The notes under the pieces are model-generated. The model did not search any database, was not told the DNA's origin, and worked only from the letters and a program-made list of their open reading frames with translations. A stretch of 64,000 nt of DNA from BP-464 sp045805505. Its GTDB lineage: Bacteria > Actinomycetota > Thermoleophilia > Solirubrobacterales > Solirubrobacteraceae. The position numbers were made by a program, and so were the translations under genes. The stretch covers positions 62,001-126,000 of the forward strand of contig JBJMLA010000162.1 in NCBI GenBank assembly GCA_045805505.1. Direction: 5' to 3'. Below are positions 1 to 8,644 of this stretch, piece after piece. How positions within the stretch are numbered: the first letter of the stretch is position 1; every line of letters starts with the position of its first letter.

Positions 1-2043
1 AACGATCGCGGCAACGGTCCGTCGGTCCGCCTCGGCGCCGGCGGCGCGACCTTCGGCGTCGCCACGCCGCTTCCGGGATACGGCAACTACACGACGTCGG
101 TGACCATCGCCGACGTCAACGGCGACCACAAGAGCGATCTCGTGGTGCCCTCCGACAACACGAGCCAGGTCAAAGTCGGCCTCGGCAACGGAGACGGCAC
201 GTTCATGACACCGGTCGCCTACTCCGTGGGTACCTATCCGGTCGACGCCGAGGCGGGGGACTTCGACGGCGACGGCGACCTGGACCTTGCCGTCGCCGAC
301 TACGGCGTCAACACCGTGTCGATCATGGTCAACGACGGGGCGGGCGGGTTCACCGCCGGCGCGCCGGTCACCGTCGCGCTGGGCCACGCCCTGGCCATCG
401 CGGACTTCAACGGCGACGGCGATCCCGACCTGGCGGTCGGGAGTGACGAGTTCGGCGGCGTGAACGTCGTGCTCGGTACCACCGGCACGGGCTTCGGCGC
501 CGCGACCCAGGTCTACGACCGCACCGCAAGGACGATCGCCATCGGCGACTTCAACGGCGACGGCGATCCGGATCTCGCGGTGTCGGGCAACGGCAGCTTC
601 GGCGGTGCGAACTCCCACGAGGCCGCGGTCAGCATCGTGCTCGGAAGCACCGGTGGCACCTTCGCGAAGTCCGTCGAGTACGCGGCCTCCAGCGGCGCAT
701 GGGACATCGCGACCGGGGACCTCAACGGCGACGGGACCACCGATCTCGTGGTCGCCAACCACGATGCAGCCGACGTCTCGATCATGACGGGCCTGGCCAA
801 CGGGGCGTTCACGGGACCGACGCTCGTCCCCACGGGGACCGCCTCGAACGGGGTCACGGTCGCCGACTTCAACGGCGACGGCGACCTCGACATCGCCGAG
901 ATCCACGGCACCAACCCCGGGGCGCTGTCGATCATCCTCGGCGCCACCCAGCCGGGCCGTCCCACGCTGACCGCCAGCACGCCGGCCTCCGGCACCACGG
1001 AGACCAGCCCGAAGATCACGGGCACGGCCAGGGCCGGATCGACGGTGCGGCTCTACACGACCGCCGGCTGTACCGGGACGATCGCCGCCAGCGGCACGGC
1101 CGCGGCCTTCGCCTCCACCGGCCTGACCGTGACGGTCGCGGCCGGTTCGACCACGACGTTCCGCGCCACCGCCACCAACAGCGCCGGCACCTCAGCGTGC
1201 TCGTCGAACTCGGTGACCTACACCGCGGCGTCGCCGCCTCCGCCGCCTCCGCCGCCCGTCGCGACAGCGCCCGGGGCGACGACGGGCGGCGCCACCGCGA
1301 CCTCGCCGACGACCGCGACGGTCACCGCCACCGTCACGCCCGCCGACGGCACCACCAGCTACTGGTTCCAGTATGGGACGGTCGCCGGCGCCCTCGATCA
1401 CGAGACGACACCGGTCACCGTCGGGGCGGGTGGTTCCACCAGCCGTTCTGCCGACCTCACGGGCGTGATCTCCGCGACGTACACCTACTACCGGGTGGTG
1501 GCGCGCCAGAGCGGGTTCGCCGACGTGTCCGGCAGCATCGGCGCGGTCTACATCCCCGCTCCCGCACCGACGACGACGACGAGCCCACCGCCGACCACGA
1601 CGACGACGAACCAGCCGCCGCCGACGACGACGCAGCCGACGACCACGACCACCAACCCGTTCCTCACGCCACCCGTCACGCCGCCGGCATCCGACGAGCC
1701 GACGACCGAGGAGATCCAGGCCGCGCTGCTCGCCGGCCTGGCGACCGTGGGTGCCAAGGCGAAGATCGCCCCAATCCTCAGGGCGGGCAGCTTCAGCGCA
1801 CGCCTCGCGGCGCCGAGCGCGGGCGCGGCACGGATCGTCTGGAGCTTCGGCCGCACGGTCGTCGCCTCCGGTTCAGCCACCGCCCCGGGTGCGGGCGCGC
1901 TCGTGGTCCGGATCAAGCTCAGCACCAAGGGCAAGGCGCTTCTCAAGAAGGCCCGGAGCATCAAGCTGACCGCGGCCGGGAGCTTCACGCCGACGGGGAG
2001 CGCCAAGGTCGTGGCGCGTCGCACCTTCACGCTCAAGCGCTAG
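1..2043 (+). CDS. Secreted FG-GAP/VCBS repeat protein, 5' end missing
   Basis: The frame is open to the left edge, so the N-terminus and any signal peptide lie outside; 680 residues are visible. Six calcium-binding-like FG-GAP/VCBS repeats with the core D-x-N/D-G-D-x-x-x-D-L occur near nt 100, 260, 403, 544, 715 and 862, about 48-57 residues apart, as in a beta-propeller. An Ig-like segment, a poly-proline linker (about nt 1230-1260), a fibronectin-like segment and a Thr/Pro-rich linker (about nt 1560-1660) follow. The last ~105 residues are a beta-rich, lysine-containing domain ending in KR, of a kind recalled from secreted Solirubrobacterales proteins. Likely exported and cell-surface associated, with a binding or structural role; no catalytic motif is seen. 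The GTG at 100 lies inside the repeat region and is not a start. Confidence 0.85.
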   Translation, partial: NDRGNGPSVRLGAGGATFGVATPLPGYGNYTTSVTIADVNGDHKSDLVVPSDNTSQVKVGLGNGDGTFMTPVAYSVGTYPVDAEAGDFDGDGDLDLAVADYGVNTVSIMVNDGAGGFTAGAPVTVALGHALAIADFNGDGDPDLAVGSDEFGGVNVVLGTTGTGFGAATQVYDRTARTIAIGDFNGDGDPDLAVSGNGSFGGANSHEAAVSIVLGSTGGTFAKSVEYAASSGAWDIATGDLNGDGTTDLVVANHDAADVSIMTGLANGAFTGPTLVPTGTASNGVTVADFNGDGDLDIAEIHGTNPGALSIILGATQPGRPTLTASTPASGTTETSPKITGTARAGSTVRLYTTAGCTGTIAASGTAAAFASTGLTVTVAAGSTTTFRATATNSAGTSACSSNSVTYTAASPPPPPPPPVATAPGATTGGATATSPTTATVTATVTPADGTTSYWFQYGTVAGALDHETTPVTVGAGGSTSRSADLTGVISATYTYYRVVARQSGFADVSGSIGAVYIPAPAPTTTTSPPPTTTTTNQPPPTTTQPTTTTTNPFLTPPVTPPASDEPTTEEIQAALLAGLATVGAKAKIAPILRAGSFSARLAAPSAGAARIVWSFGRTVVASGSATAPGAGALVVRIKLSTKGKALLKKARSIKLTAAGSFTPTGSAKVVARRTFTLKR
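1230..1660 (+). repeat. Low-complexity CCG and ACG coding tracts
   Basis: Two simple-sequence stretches lie inside the FG-GAP gene: CCG/CCT triplets encoding poly-proline (about 1231-1258) and ACG/ACC-rich triplets encoding Thr/Pro (about 1566-1655). They encode interdomain linkers and could change length by replication slippage. Confidence 0.6.
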
Positions 2044-2077
2044 GCCGCGCCACTCGCCGGTGGCCCTGACGCCGGCG

Positions 2078-2314
2078 TCAGTCGCTGGGCGTCCGCGCCT
2101 CGGCCCCGTCGCCCACCGCGCGGCTGCGCACGAAACCCTCGGTGGCGATCTCGACGAGGAGCTCGAGGTCGTAGGCGCCGATGAGCCCCAGTACCTCGCT
2201 CAGGAGACCGTCGTCGTCGAGCTCGGCGAGCGACATCCATCCGCCGCCCTCGCGCATCGATCGCGCGACCGTCTCCGCCACGCCCTCGACGACCTGATCG
2301 TCGTCCTCCGCCAT
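2078..2314 (-). CDS. Small acidic hypothetical protein (78 aa)
   Basis: Not recognised. The 78-residue product is acidic and mostly helical-looking, without a signal peptide, membrane segment or cysteine. It sits between the convergent FG-GAP gene and the upstream GH3 gene on the same strand (start 33 nt after the GH3 stop), so it may be co-transcribed with GH3. Codon use matches neighbouring genes, with GC at third positions. Confidence 0.5.
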   Translation of the reverse strand: MAEDDDQVVEGVAETVARSMREGGGWMSLAELDDDGLLSEVLGLIGAYDLELLVEIATEGFVRSRAVGDGAEARTPSD

Positions 2315-2347
2315 GCGCTGCGGGTACCCGCGAGCGAATCCCGCCCG

Positions 2348-4522
2348 CTAGGGGGTGTCATCCGCCGAACGGCTCGGCTCGAGCGGCTGCCCCGGCCCCC
2401 GGTCGTCGTAGGCGTGCTGCGCGGCGCGGACGTGCCACGAGCCCGGCGTGCGGGTCCACGCTCGCGTGACGGGATTGCGGCGCGACAGCGGTCCGAGATC
2501 GACGGGGATCGCCGACTCGCACCGCTCCCCCGGCTCGGCGCCGACGCGGGCGAAGCCGACCAGCCGCCGCACGGGAGGACCGGCCGCCTCGTCGGCGTCG
2601 TAGGCGTAGAGCTGCACGACCGTCGAACCCGGACGGTCGCCGGTGTTGCGCGCCGAGACGGTGGCCACGACACCGTCGGCGCCGTCCTCGATCCGCAGGT
2701 CGTCGAGCTCGAACGTCGTGTAGCCCAGACCGAAGCCGAGCGGGTAGGCGGCGCGGTTGCCCTCCCGATCGAGTCGCCGCTGACCGGCCCACGCGTCGTA
2801 GACGATCATCTCGGCCTCCGCGTCGAAGGGCGGCAGGTGCTCGGGATCGGCCGCGACGACCATCGGCAGGCGACCACCCGGCTCGCGGGCGCCGAGCACG
2901 ACGTCGGCCACCGCTCGCCCGCCCTCCATGCCGGGATACCAGGCGAGCAGGATCGCCGGGACCTCCTCCCGCCAGGACTCCATGTCCAGCACGCTGCCTC
3001 CGATGACGACGGCGACCGTGCGCGGGTTGGCGGCGGCCACGGCGCGCACGAGTGCCTCGTCCTGCGCCGGCATCCGCAGGTCGCGCCGGTCGCCGCCCCC
3101 GGGGTACAGGCGCGGCCACAGCGTGCGCAGCAGCCAGGCGGTCGCGCGAGCGACCCGGCTGCGGGTGAACGGCGGCCCCGCGAGGGTCAGCGCGCGCGGG
3201 TCGCCGATGACGATGCCCTCGCCCTCGTCGTCGGGCCGCAGGCCGACCACCACGACCGCGGCGTCGGCCTGGGCGGCGAGCCGCGCGGCCGCCGCCGGGT
3301 CCTCGCCCGTGTCGTGGAGCACGGCGCCGGCGCCCAGCGCCTCGCGCAGGCCGTCGAGGACCGTCGAGGTATCCGGCGGGCGCACGTCGGAAGAGCCGGC
3401 GTCGCCCATGTTGTCGGTCGTGGCCAGCGCGCCGACGACGGCCACCGTGGCGCCGGCGAGGGGCAGGACCGGCGCGCCCGCGACGGGCTCGTTGCGCAGC
3501 AGGACCATGCCCTGCGCCGCGACCGCGCGCGCCAGCGCCCGGTGTTCCGGGCAGGCCACGACTGCGGGATCGGGCGCCGGCCCGAGCGACGCCGCATGAC
3601 GCAGCTGCGTACCGACGATCCGCCGTGCCGCCGTGTCCACGTCGCGCCAGGACAGGCGCCCGTCGCGCAGCGCGCCGGGCAGCCGGCGCGCCCGCTGCTG
3701 GCGAAACGGCATCTCGACGTCCTGGCCGGCCGGCAGCGAGCCGATCGGGTCACGGACGCCCCACATGAAGTCGGTCATCACGAACCCGTCAAAGCCCCAC
3801 TCGTCACGCAGGATCTCGGTGAGCAGCTCGCGGCTCTGCCCGGCCCAGATCCCGTTGACGCGGTTGTAGGAGGTGCCGACCGCGTCGGCGCCCGCCTCGA
3901 CGACCGCGCGGAAGTGGGGGAGGTAGACCTCGTGCAGCGCGTGCGGGTCGGCCCGCACGTCGACGGTGAAGCGTGCGTCCTCGATCGAGTTCAGCGCGAA
4001 ATGCTTGACGCAGGCCATGACGTGCGTGCGCACGCCGCGCGTCAGCGCCGAAGCCATGACGCCGATCAGCACCGGGTCCTCGCCGTAGGACTCCTGTGTC
4101 CGGCCCCACGCGGGATGCCGCGCGAGGTTCGCGACCACCCCGCCGAAGAAGTTGGCGCCCTGGGCGCGCGCCTCGGCGCCGATCACGCGCCCGACGCGCT
4201 CCTCGAGATCGCGATCCCAGCTCGCGGCGCGGGCGATCACCGCCGGGAACCCGGTCGACCGGCCCATGACCACGCCTCGCGGGCCATCGCAGAAGCGCAG
4301 GCCGGGCAGGCCGATGCGCGGCAGCGCGCCGGCCACGATCGGCTCGGTGTTGTAGGCGCGGGCCATCTTCAGCAGGCCGCGCCAGAAGCCGCTGTCGCCG
4401 TCGAGCAGCCACAGCCGCTCGTGCTCCTCGAGCTGGTCGACCAGCCGAGCGGTTGCCGTCTCGGCGTCGAGCTCGCCCGCGCGGACAGCGGCCACCGCGG
4501 CGTCGAAGGTCAGGGGCGGCAC
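2348..4522 (-). CDS. Glycoside hydrolase family 3 beta-glucosidase-like, cytoplasmic
   Basis: A 724-residue GH3 enzyme that would hydrolyse beta-linked glycosides from the non-reducing end. The N-terminal TIM-barrel carries the KH pair (K173-H174) and the nucleophile Asp251 in VMTDFMW, where the family usually has SDW or SDY. A GH3 C-terminal alpha/beta sandwich follows, then a fibronectin-III-like domain (about residues 610-700). No signal peptide is seen, so action on imported oligosaccharides or glycoside conjugates is likely. It is divergent from the mannitol-dehydrogenase gene across 119 nt that should hold both promoters. A second, secreted GH3 lies at 45140. The exact sugar cannot be deduced. 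Confidence 0.9.
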   Translation of the reverse strand: MPPLTFDAAVAAVRAGELDAETATARLVDQLEEHERLWLLDGDSGFWRGLLKMARAYNTEPIVAGALPRIGLPGLRFCDGPRGVVMGRSTGFPAVIARAASWDRDLEERVGRVIGAEARAQGANFFGGVVANLARHPAWGRTQESYGEDPVLIGVMASALTRGVRTHVMACVKHFALNSIEDARFTVDVRADPHALHEVYLPHFRAVVEAGADAVGTSYNRVNGIWAGQSRELLTEILRDEWGFDGFVMTDFMWGVRDPIGSLPAGQDVEMPFRQQRARRLPGALRDGRLSWRDVDTAARRIVGTQLRHAASLGPAPDPAVVACPEHRALARAVAAQGMVLLRNEPVAGAPVLPLAGATVAVVGALATTDNMGDAGSSDVRPPDTSTVLDGLREALGAGAVLHDTGEDPAAAARLAAQADAAVVVVGLRPDDEGEGIVIGDPRALTLAGPPFTRSRVARATAWLLRTLWPRLYPGGGDRRDLRMPAQDEALVRAVAAANPRTVAVVIGGSVLDMESWREEVPAILLAWYPGMEGGRAVADVVLGAREPGGRLPMVVAADPEHLPPFDAEAEMIVYDAWAGQRRLDREGNRAAYPLGFGLGYTTFELDDLRIEDGADGVVATVSARNTGDRPGSTVVQLYAYDADEAAGPPVRRLVGFARVGAEPGERCESAIPVDLGPLSRRNPVTRAWTRTPGSWHVRAAQHAYDDRGPGQPLEPSRSADDTP

Positions 4523-4641
4523 CGCCCCGTGATTCCCCGCTCACCGCTCGGGCCGCTGCGCCGGGTTGTCGCGCAACTCCGCTCCGTCTGGCGCCCGGCG
4601 CGCCGGGTACCTCCACGACGCCCGGCTGCCCGGGGCCCCAC

Positions 4642-6102
4642 ATGAACTCCGCTCGACCGCTCTCCAACCGCACCCTGCACTGGCACGCGGCGCGTGTCGC
4701 GGCGCCGCGCTACGAGCGCGGCGACCTGCGCCCCGGGGTCGTCCACCTGAGCGTCGGGGCCTTCCATCGCTCCCATCAGGCCGTCTACTTCGACGACCTC
4801 GCGTGCGCCGGGCGCAACGACTGGGGCGTCATCGGCGTCGGGCTGCGCCGGCCGGCCATGCGCGAGGCGCTCGCCGCCCAGGACGGCCTCTACACCGTGG
4901 TCTCGCGCGGCGCCGCCGGGGACGACGCGCGGATCGTGGGCGTGATGACCGACTACCTGCTGGCGCCGCGACAGCGGTCGGCCGTGCTCGCCGCGCTCAC
5001 CGATCCGCGAACCGCGGTGGTGACGCTGACCATCACCGCCGACGCCTACGCGCGGCCCGCGGACCCGGAGCGGAGGATGAGCCGGCGTGAGCCATCCGAC
5101 GCGGTGGAGTACCTGGTGCTGGCGCTGGACGCCCGGCGGCGCGCCGGCACCGCGCCGTTCACGGTCATCTCCTGCGACAACATCCCCGCCAACGGCGAGG
5201 TCGCCCGCGAGACGGTGCTCGCCCACGCCGCGCTGCGCAGCCCGGAGCTCGCCGCCTGGGTCGCCGACCGCTGCTGCTTCCCCAACGGGATGGTCGACCG
5301 CATCACGCCCCGAACGACGAGCGAGGACCGCGCCTTCGTCGCGCGCGAGTTCGGGATCGCCGACCGCTGGCCGGTGATGACCGAGCCGTTCAGCCAGTGG
5401 ATCGTCGAGGGCCGCTTCTGCGGCCGCCGGCCGCCGCTCGACGAGGTGGGCGTGCAGTTCGTCGACGACGTGACGCCCTACGCGCTGATGAAGACGCGGC
5501 TGCTGAACGCCGGGCACTGCGCGCTGGGTCACGTCGGCTCGCTCCTGGGTTACGAGCGCGCCGACGAAGCGGTCGCCGATCCGCTCGTCCGCGACTATCT
5601 GACCCAGCTCATGGAAGACGAGGTGACGCCGCTGCTGCCGGCCGTCCCCGGGATCGACCTGGCCGCCTACCGCGCCTCGCTGCTGGAGCGGCTGGCCAAC
5701 CCCGCGATCGCCGACCGCCTCGACCGGCTCTGCCGCTCGGCATCGGCGAAGGTGCCCGCCCACGTCGTGCCCTCCATCGCGGCATCGCGGCGGCGCGGAC
5801 GTCCGTGCCCGCTGCTGACGCTCGCGGTCGCCGCATGGTTCCGGCACCTGCGCGGCGTGGACGACGGTGGCCGGCGCCTCCCGCCGCTCGACGATCCGCT
5901 CAGCGGCCGGCTGCGGACGCTCGCGCGTGCCGCCGGCGACGACCCGCGGCCCCTGCTCGCCGAGCACGCGCTGTTCGGCGACCTCGGCGCGGACCCGGGC
6001 TTTCAGGCGTCGGTGCGCGCCGCCTCTCAGACCATCGCCCGCGACGGCGTCCGTGGCGCACTGCGCGCGGTCGTCGCGCCCGGGGCGGTGATGAGCCCGT
6101 GA
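4642..6102 (+). CDS. Mannitol dehydrogenase / fructuronate reductase family oxidoreductase
   Basis: A 486-residue NAD-dependent polyol or uronate oxidoreductase of the long-chain mannitol dehydrogenase family, whose members interconvert ketoses with sugar alcohols or fructuronate with mannonate. Family hallmarks are SCDNIPANG, FPNGMVDRITP and the catalytic K-x4-N-x2-H (K284, N289, H292). The ATG at 4642 was chosen because the Rossmann region then begins about 30 residues in and the length matches the family (about 490 aa); the frame is open further upstream but Arg-rich and unlike the family. It overlaps the next gene by 4 nt. Substrate among mannitol, arabitol, fructuronate or tagaturonate is undetermined. 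Confidence 0.9.
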   Translation: MNSARPLSNRTLHWHAARVAAPRYERGDLRPGVVHLSVGAFHRSHQAVYFDDLACAGRNDWGVIGVGLRRPAMREALAAQDGLYTVVSRGAAGDDARIVGVMTDYLLAPRQRSAVLAALTDPRTAVVTLTITADAYARPADPERRMSRREPSDAVEYLVLALDARRRAGTAPFTVISCDNIPANGEVARETVLAHAALRSPELAAWVADRCCFPNGMVDRITPRTTSEDRAFVAREFGIADRWPVMTEPFSQWIVEGRFCGRRPPLDEVGVQFVDDVTPYALMKTRLLNAGHCALGHVGSLLGYERADEAVADPLVRDYLTQLMEDEVTPLLPAVPGIDLAAYRASLLERLANPAIADRLDRLCRSASAKVPAHVVPSIAASRRRGRPCPLLTLAVAAWFRHLRGVDDGGRRLPPLDDPLSGRLRTLARAAGDDPRPLLAEHALFGDLGADPGFQASVRAASQTIARDGVRGALRAVVAPGAVMSP

Positions 6103-6950
6103 GCCGTGACCTCGTCCTCGCGCGCGTGGGGCGCAACTCGCTGCACGGCTGCTGGATCGACCGCGGCCAGCAGCGGAACTGGGACCTGATGCTCGTGCCG
6201 TATCAGGAGATGCCGCCGCAGGATCCGGCGGACTGCTCGGTCAGCGAGATCATCCCGGGGCCCAAGTGGGCCGGGCTGCGCGAGCTGCTCAACACCTGGG
6301 ACGGGTGGCGTGACTACGACCACATCTGGATGCCCGACGACGACATCTTCACGTCGCAGTCGACGATCGGCTCGATGTTCGACATGGCCGCGGCGCTGCG
6401 GCTCGACCTGTTCGCGCCGGCCATGCACGAGACGTCGTACTACGCGCACTTCGACACGATGGTCAACCGCCGCTTCGGCGGCCGGCGCACCGGCTTCGTC
6501 GAGATCATGATGCCGGGCTTCAGCCGCGCCGCGCTCGAGCGCCTGCTGCCGACGCTCGACCTCACGCCGACGGGGTGGGGGTGGGGGCTCGACTCGCTGT
6601 GGCCCAAGCTGCTCGATTACCAGAACATCGCGGTGCTCGACAGCGTCCCGATGATCCACACGCGGCCGGTCGGCCAGATGCGCGACGCCGATCTCGCCGC
6701 ACGGGTGCGGGCGGAGTCCGACGCGATCTTCGCCGAGTACGACTGCCGCCAGGTCCACACCACCTTCTCGGCCTTCGACGCGAACCTCGAGCCGCTGACG
6801 CTCAGCCCCGAGCAGCTGCTCGCCGAGCTGGTCCGCGGATCGGCCTACCTGATCGAGCGCGACCCGCGCCTGCTGGCCTGGCTGGTCGACTACCAGCGGC
6901 CGGAGGCGGGCTGGCCGGCGTACCCCATCGAGGGCACGCCCGGCAGCTGA
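6099..6950 (+). CDS. DUF707 family protein, glycosyltransferase-like
   Basis: A 283-residue protein of the DUF707 family, common in plants and scattered in bacteria, with no established biochemical role. The segment WMPDDDIF (Asp80-82) resembles the metal-binding DxD of GT-A glycosyltransferases, followed by a conserved MHETSYYAHF-type stretch. No signal peptide or membrane span is obvious. The GTG start overlaps the preceding stop (GTGA at 6099-6102), so translation is probably coupled. It converges with the UDP-galactopyranose mutase gene 3 nt away, which together with the DxD-like motif hints at glycan assembly; that is inference. Confidence 0.8.
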   Translation: MSRDLVLARVGRNSLHGCWIDRGQQRNWDLMLVPYQEMPPQDPADCSVSEIIPGPKWAGLRELLNTWDGWRDYDHIWMPDDDIFTSQSTIGSMFDMAAALRLDLFAPAMHETSYYAHFDTMVNRRFGGRRTGFVEIMMPGFSRAALERLLPTLDLTPTGWGWGLDSLWPKLLDYQNIAVLDSVPMIHTRPVGQMRDADLAARVRAESDAIFAEYDCRQVHTTFSAFDANLEPLTLSPEQLLAELVRGSAYLIERDPRLLAWLVDYQRPEAGWPAYPIEGTPGS

Positions 6951-6953
6951 GGC

Positions 6954-8102
6954 CTAGGCGGCGGCCCCGACCGCAGCCAGGACGTCCTGCGCGGCGTCGA
7001 GAGCCTGGCGCATGCAGTCGTCCATGTCGATGTAGACGTAGTTGGCCAGGCGGCCCGCGAAGAACGCCCGCTCCGGGCCGATCCGCTCGCGCAGGTGGTT
7101 CTGATAGCGGGTGTTGAGCTCCCTGTTGTGTGGCAGCTCGATGGGGTAGTAGCGCGACGGCGCGCCGGTGAACTCGAAGCCGATGACCGTGCCCTCGCAC
7201 TCCTGGCGCGAGGCGTGCTTGGTCTCGTGGATTCGGACGAACGGGAACGCCTCGGCGGGGTAGTTGACGACCATCGCGCCCTGCGCGAACTCCCGGTGCG
7301 GGATGTGGACGTTGCGCACGTCGATGCCGCGCCACTCGAGGCGGCCGAAGCACTCGCCGGCGAAGACGTCGAGCGGGCAGGTCAGCACGACGAGGTCCGC
7401 GTTCTCGGCCTTCATGTGCGACTCGAGGTTCTCCAGCGTGACGTCGACGCCGCAGCGCACGGTGATGCGCTCGTCGTCGAGCAGCCCGTCGATGAGATCG
7501 GTGTAGCCGTTGGGGCCGGCCGGCCAGCCCTGGTAGGGGTCTGCCTCGAGCGGGAACAGGTACGGATCGTTGTCCCAGCGCACCGAGACGCGACGCGGCG
7601 CCCACTGCGCGGAGAGCTCGCGGGCGGGGCGGCCCCACTGCTTCTCCGTGTAGGGGCGGATGTAGCGGTCATAGAGGATCGGGCCCATCAGCTCGAGGCA
7701 CCACTCCTCGAAGTTGGCGGCCTGCGCGCGCTGCTCGGCGTCGACGCCCTCGCGCTCGGCCAGCTCGCGCCGGATGTCCTCGCTGCGCGACTGCTTGTCG
7801 ATGTCCGACAGCAGGATCGGCCAGTTGAGGAGCTTGTCCTCGATGACGATGTCGACGCGGTGGCGGTAGTCGTTGAACGGCGTCATCGCGTTGGCCAGCT
7901 CCCACACCTCCTGGTCGGCGGTGTGGAAGATGTGCGAGCCGTGGGGCTCGTAGAGCACGCCCTCCATAAGCTCCGAGCGGATCAGCCCGCCCGGCACATC
8001 GAGGCGCTCGAGGAGCACCGACTCGACGCCCTCGCGGGCCAGGCGGTGCGCCAGGCTGCATGCGGTCAAACCGCCACCGACGATCAACACTCGAGGAGCC
8101 AT
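6954..8102 (-). CDS. glf: UDP-galactopyranose mutase
   Basis: A 382-residue flavoenzyme converting UDP-galactopyranose to UDP-galactofuranose, the precursor for galactofuranose-containing cell-surface glycans. The N-terminus has the FAD-binding GxGxxG (VGGGLTACSLA). GSHIFHT, the substrate-site YTEKQWG and the C-terminal NYVYIDMDD-type flavin contact are present, and the length is typical. It acts in the cytoplasm and requires reduced flavin. The ATG lies at the start of the Rossmann strand, as usual. No galactofuranosyltransferase is visible in the window, but the convergent DUF707 gene is a possible partner. Confidence 0.95.
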   Translation of the reverse strand: MAPRVLIVGGGLTACSLAHRLAREGVESVLLERLDVPGGLIRSELMEGVLYEPHGSHIFHTADQEVWELANAMTPFNDYRHRVDIVIEDKLLNWPILLSDIDKQSRSEDIRRELAEREGVDAEQRAQAANFEEWCLELMGPILYDRYIRPYTEKQWGRPARELSAQWAPRRVSVRWDNDPYLFPLEADPYQGWPAGPNGYTDLIDGLLDDERITVRCGVDVTLENLESHMKAENADLVVLTCPLDVFAGECFGRLEWRGIDVRNVHIPHREFAQGAMVVNYPAEAFPFVRIHETKHASRQECEGTVIGFEFTGAPSRYYPIELPHNRELNTRYQNHLRERIGPERAFFAGRLANYVYIDMDDCMRQALDAAQDVLAAVGAAA

Positions 8103-8158
8103 GCCGCGGTGCTCCCCCGAAGCGGCGTGTCTCCCTCGGGTTGCGTTCGGCCGGTTAC

Positions 8159-8215
8159 GCGGAACCCCGGTTCCGCTTGGCGCGCTCGCAGTCTTGAAAC
8201 GGCCTGGACCGTTTC
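8159..8215. promoter_or_regulatory. Two consecutive perfect inverted repeats
   Basis: GCGGAACC-N2-GGTTCCGC (8159-8176) and GAAACGG-N6-CCGTTTC (8196-8215) lie 20 nt apart between the divergent glf and SemiSWEET genes. Either could be a repressor operator. The second could also form a hairpin followed by a short T-rich stretch. No regulator gene is adjacent. The rest of the gap (8103-8329) shows nothing else recognisable. Confidence 0.4.
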
Positions 8216-8329
8216 TAGCTTGAGCGGTGGCCCGCGGCTGTTCACGGCGCGCTGGTCAGGAATGCCAATCAGAAGCTGCGGGGGTTCGGCTCGGACCGCT
8301 GCGGACTGTCAGGAAGATGAGAAGCACGC

Positions 8330-8617
8330 ATGAACCCCACGACGCTGCTGGCCTCCACGGTCGGCGTCTTCGGCCTCGTCATGGCCGTGTCCCCGCTCCT
8401 GCAGGTCTCTCGCATCGTCCGGCGCGGGTCGTCGGCTGACGTCTCTGCGCTGCAGCTTGCGGTCGGCCTGATCGGCACGGGCCTCTGGTGCGCCTACGGG
8501 CTGACCCGCCACGATCAGACCATCATCGCCGCCAACGGGGTGGCCACGGTCGTCAACGCCCTGGCGCTGATGACCGTCCTGCGGTTCCGCGGCGCGCCCC
8601 AGCCCGCCGCGGCCTGA
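8330..8617 (+). CDS. SemiSWEET-type sugar transporter (PQ-loop)
   Basis: A 95-residue integral membrane protein with three predicted helices, the size and layout of bacterial SemiSWEETs, which dimerise to form a sugar pore. The PQ-loop-like PLLQ (residues 22-25) in helix 1, RRGSSADVS before helix 2 and the asparagine in helix 3 (IAANGVAT) fit the MtN3/saliva family. A GA-rich Shine-Dalgarno (ggaaga) precedes the ATG. Substrate is probably a mono- or disaccharide. It is the only visible sugar permease near the GH3 and polyol dehydrogenase genes. Confidence 0.85.
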   Translation: MNPTTLLASTVGVFGLVMAVSPLLQVSRIVRRGSSADVSALQLAVGLIGTGLWCAYGLTRHDQTIIAANGVATVVNALALMTVLRFRGAPQPAAA

Positions 8618-8644
8618 GCACTCCCGCCGCCTAGAGTGGCGGCC

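Noticed and set aside
1230..1660. CCG/ACG repeats as a CRISPR or regulatory repeat
   Set aside because: They are in-frame low-complexity coding for Pro/Thr linkers without spacers.
2060..4645. Long open frame of 861 codons antisense to the GH3 gene
   Set aside because: Arg/Gly/Asp-rich translation with no domain, exactly opposite a complete GH3 enzyme; a third-position GC artefact. The same applies to the antisense frames at 4510-5967, 23641-25878, 28183-29643 and 29670-31577.
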